7,250 nt of DNA from Pseudomonadota bacterium. Lineage in GTDB: Bacteria; Pseudomonadota; Gammaproteobacteria; Xanthomonadales; Rhodanobacteraceae. The stretch spans positions 1 through 7,250 of the forward strand of contig JANXVS010000048.1 in assembly GCA_025351555.1 (NCBI GenBank), read 5' to 3'. Numbering within the stretch: the stretch's first letter is position 1; every line of letters starts with the position of its first letter. The notes under the pieces were generated by a model that made no database searches, was not told the origin of the DNA, and saw only the letters and a list, made by a program, of their open reading frames with translations. The translations under genes were made by a program, and so were the position numbers. Of the stretch, positions 6,504 through 7,250 are shown piece after piece.

Positions 6504-7250
6504 ATTCGTCCTTCGCGACGGGTAGTCGCACAGTACAAACAAAATCGTCGGCGCCAGCGGCGATATAAAGTGCGCCGCGCCGGCCGAAATGGTACTCGAT
6601 ACGCGAGCGCGTGTTTGCCAAGGCCATGCCGTGGCGTCCGGCGGCGCGGGCGCCGGCACGCGGGCGCGGATTGTGGATAACGATTTCGACGGCGTCATCC
6701 GCAAGGCGGCCGCGAATCGTCACCGTGCCGCCATCGGTTAGCTGCTGGATGCCGTGATATACCGCATTCTCGACCAGCGGTTGCAGCAACAACGCTGGCA
6801 ACGGCATGTCAACCGGAAGCGCGGCCACATCCATCTCCACACGCAGGCGTTCACCCAGACGCAGCTTCTCGATATCCAGGTAACGCCGCACCAGGTCGAG
6901 TTCTTCGCCCAGCGTGCTGCGCGCGGTGTCGGTGCCGAGCGCGGCGCGAAACAGGTCGGACAGGTTCTCGACCGCGCGTTCGGCGTCCTGCGGCCGGGTC
7001 GGGATCAGGCTGGCGATCGTGTTCATGCTGTTGAACAGAAAATGTGGGCGGATGCGCGCCTGCAGCGCCTCAAAGCGCGCCTTCGCCTCGGCGCGCACGC
7101 GCGCGCGCCACTGCTCGAGCACATAGAAATAGCGCAGCAGCGCAGCGCCGAGCAGTGCGCAGAGGGCTGCATTACGCCAGATGAAGCGCAGTCCGAATTG
7201 CGACGACAAAGTCAAACCAAGTTCAAATCTCTGGTCGAGCATAAAAACCA
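6493..7250 (-). CDS. algZ: Sensor histidine kinase, AlgZ/FimS-like, N-terminus cut by window edge
   Basis: This is the C-terminal part of a membrane sensor kinase of the LytS/YehU type (His_kinase family), the likely partner of the downstream LytTR regulator. Counting from the ATG at 7242, a last transmembrane helix lies at about 20-42, followed by a charged helix and the phospho-acceptor His67 in RPHFLFNSMNT. The N box is PLVENAVYHG with Asn159, and a glycine box GRHGMALANTRSRI lies at 202-215. The frame stays open beyond that ATG to the right edge, and family members carry several N-terminal membrane helices, so the visible ATG is probably internal and the real start lies outside. The stop sits within an inverted repeat. 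Kinase family is certain; AlgZ/FimS identity is from gene order. Confidence 0.85.
   Translation of the reverse strand, partial: VFMLDQRFELGLTLSSQFGLRFIWRNAALCALLGAALLRYFYVLEQWRARVRAEAKARFEALQARIRPHFLFNSMNTIASLIPTRPQDAERAVENLSDLFRAALGTDTARSTLGEELDLVRRYLDIEKLRLGERLRVEMDVAALPVDMPLPALLLQPLVENAVYHGIQQLTDGGTVTIRGRLADDAVEIVIHNPRPRAGARAAGRHGMALANTRSRIEYHFGRRGALYIAAGADDFVCTVRLPVAKDESPP

Noticed and set aside
7081..7110. GCGCACGCGCGCGC alternating purine-pyrimidine tract as Z-DNA or repeat
   Set aside because: It encodes the Arg/Ala-rich linker of the kinase after its last membrane helix and is ordinary for high-GC codon use.
1..7250. CRISPR array, tRNA/rRNA, insertion sequence or phage genes
   Set aside because: No regularly spaced repeats, no tRNA-like cloverleaf or rRNA segment, and no transposase, integrase or phage-like protein was recognised on either strand.

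Overview
The window is GC-rich, densely coded DNA that looks like a gammaproteobacterial chromosome. The strongest lineage clue is the order sensor kinase - LytTR response regulator - hemC, which is the algZ(fimS)-algR-hemC arrangement known from Pseudomonas and relatives, including Xanthomonadales-type genomes. I cannot fix the genus from sequence alone; a Xanthomonadales/Rhodanobacteraceae-like organism is a guess.

Left part (1-4695): the first 55 bases hold the minus-strand start of a membrane protein that runs off the window. After a short divergent gap comes a tight three-gene plus-strand operon: a molybdopterin catalytic subunit without a Tat signal, a four-cluster ferredoxin-type subunit, and an eight-helix DmsC-type membrane anchor. 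The genes overlap by 4 and 1 bases. The set best matches SoeABC, the cytoplasm-facing, membrane-bound sulfite-oxidising enzyme, which would pass electrons from sulfite through the iron-sulfur subunit to the quinone pool. The substrate is inferred from subunit resemblance and the missing Tat signal.

Middle (4696-4744): a 49-base convergent gap carries a perfect 14-base AT-rich palindrome and a T-tract, but no convincing terminator hairpin.

Right part (4745-7250): a minus-strand operon, read from right to left, holds an algZ/fimS-like sensor histidine kinase (N-terminus beyond the right edge), an algR-like LytTR response regulator, and hemC (hydroxymethylbilane synthase, tetrapyrrole/heme synthesis). 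algR and hemC overlap by 4 bases (GTGA). The kinase and regulator are separated by 102 bases that begin with two abutting hairpin-forming inverted repeats, the first of which contains the kinase stop codon. hemD does not follow hemC here; the convergent soe operon lies there instead.

I see no mobile element genes, CRISPR array, RNA genes or obviously new multi-gene system. The points most worth a second look are the tandem hairpins in the algZ-algR gap, the AT-rich palindrome with related GTATAC sites across the soe operon, and the meeting of the two operons where hemD might have been expected.
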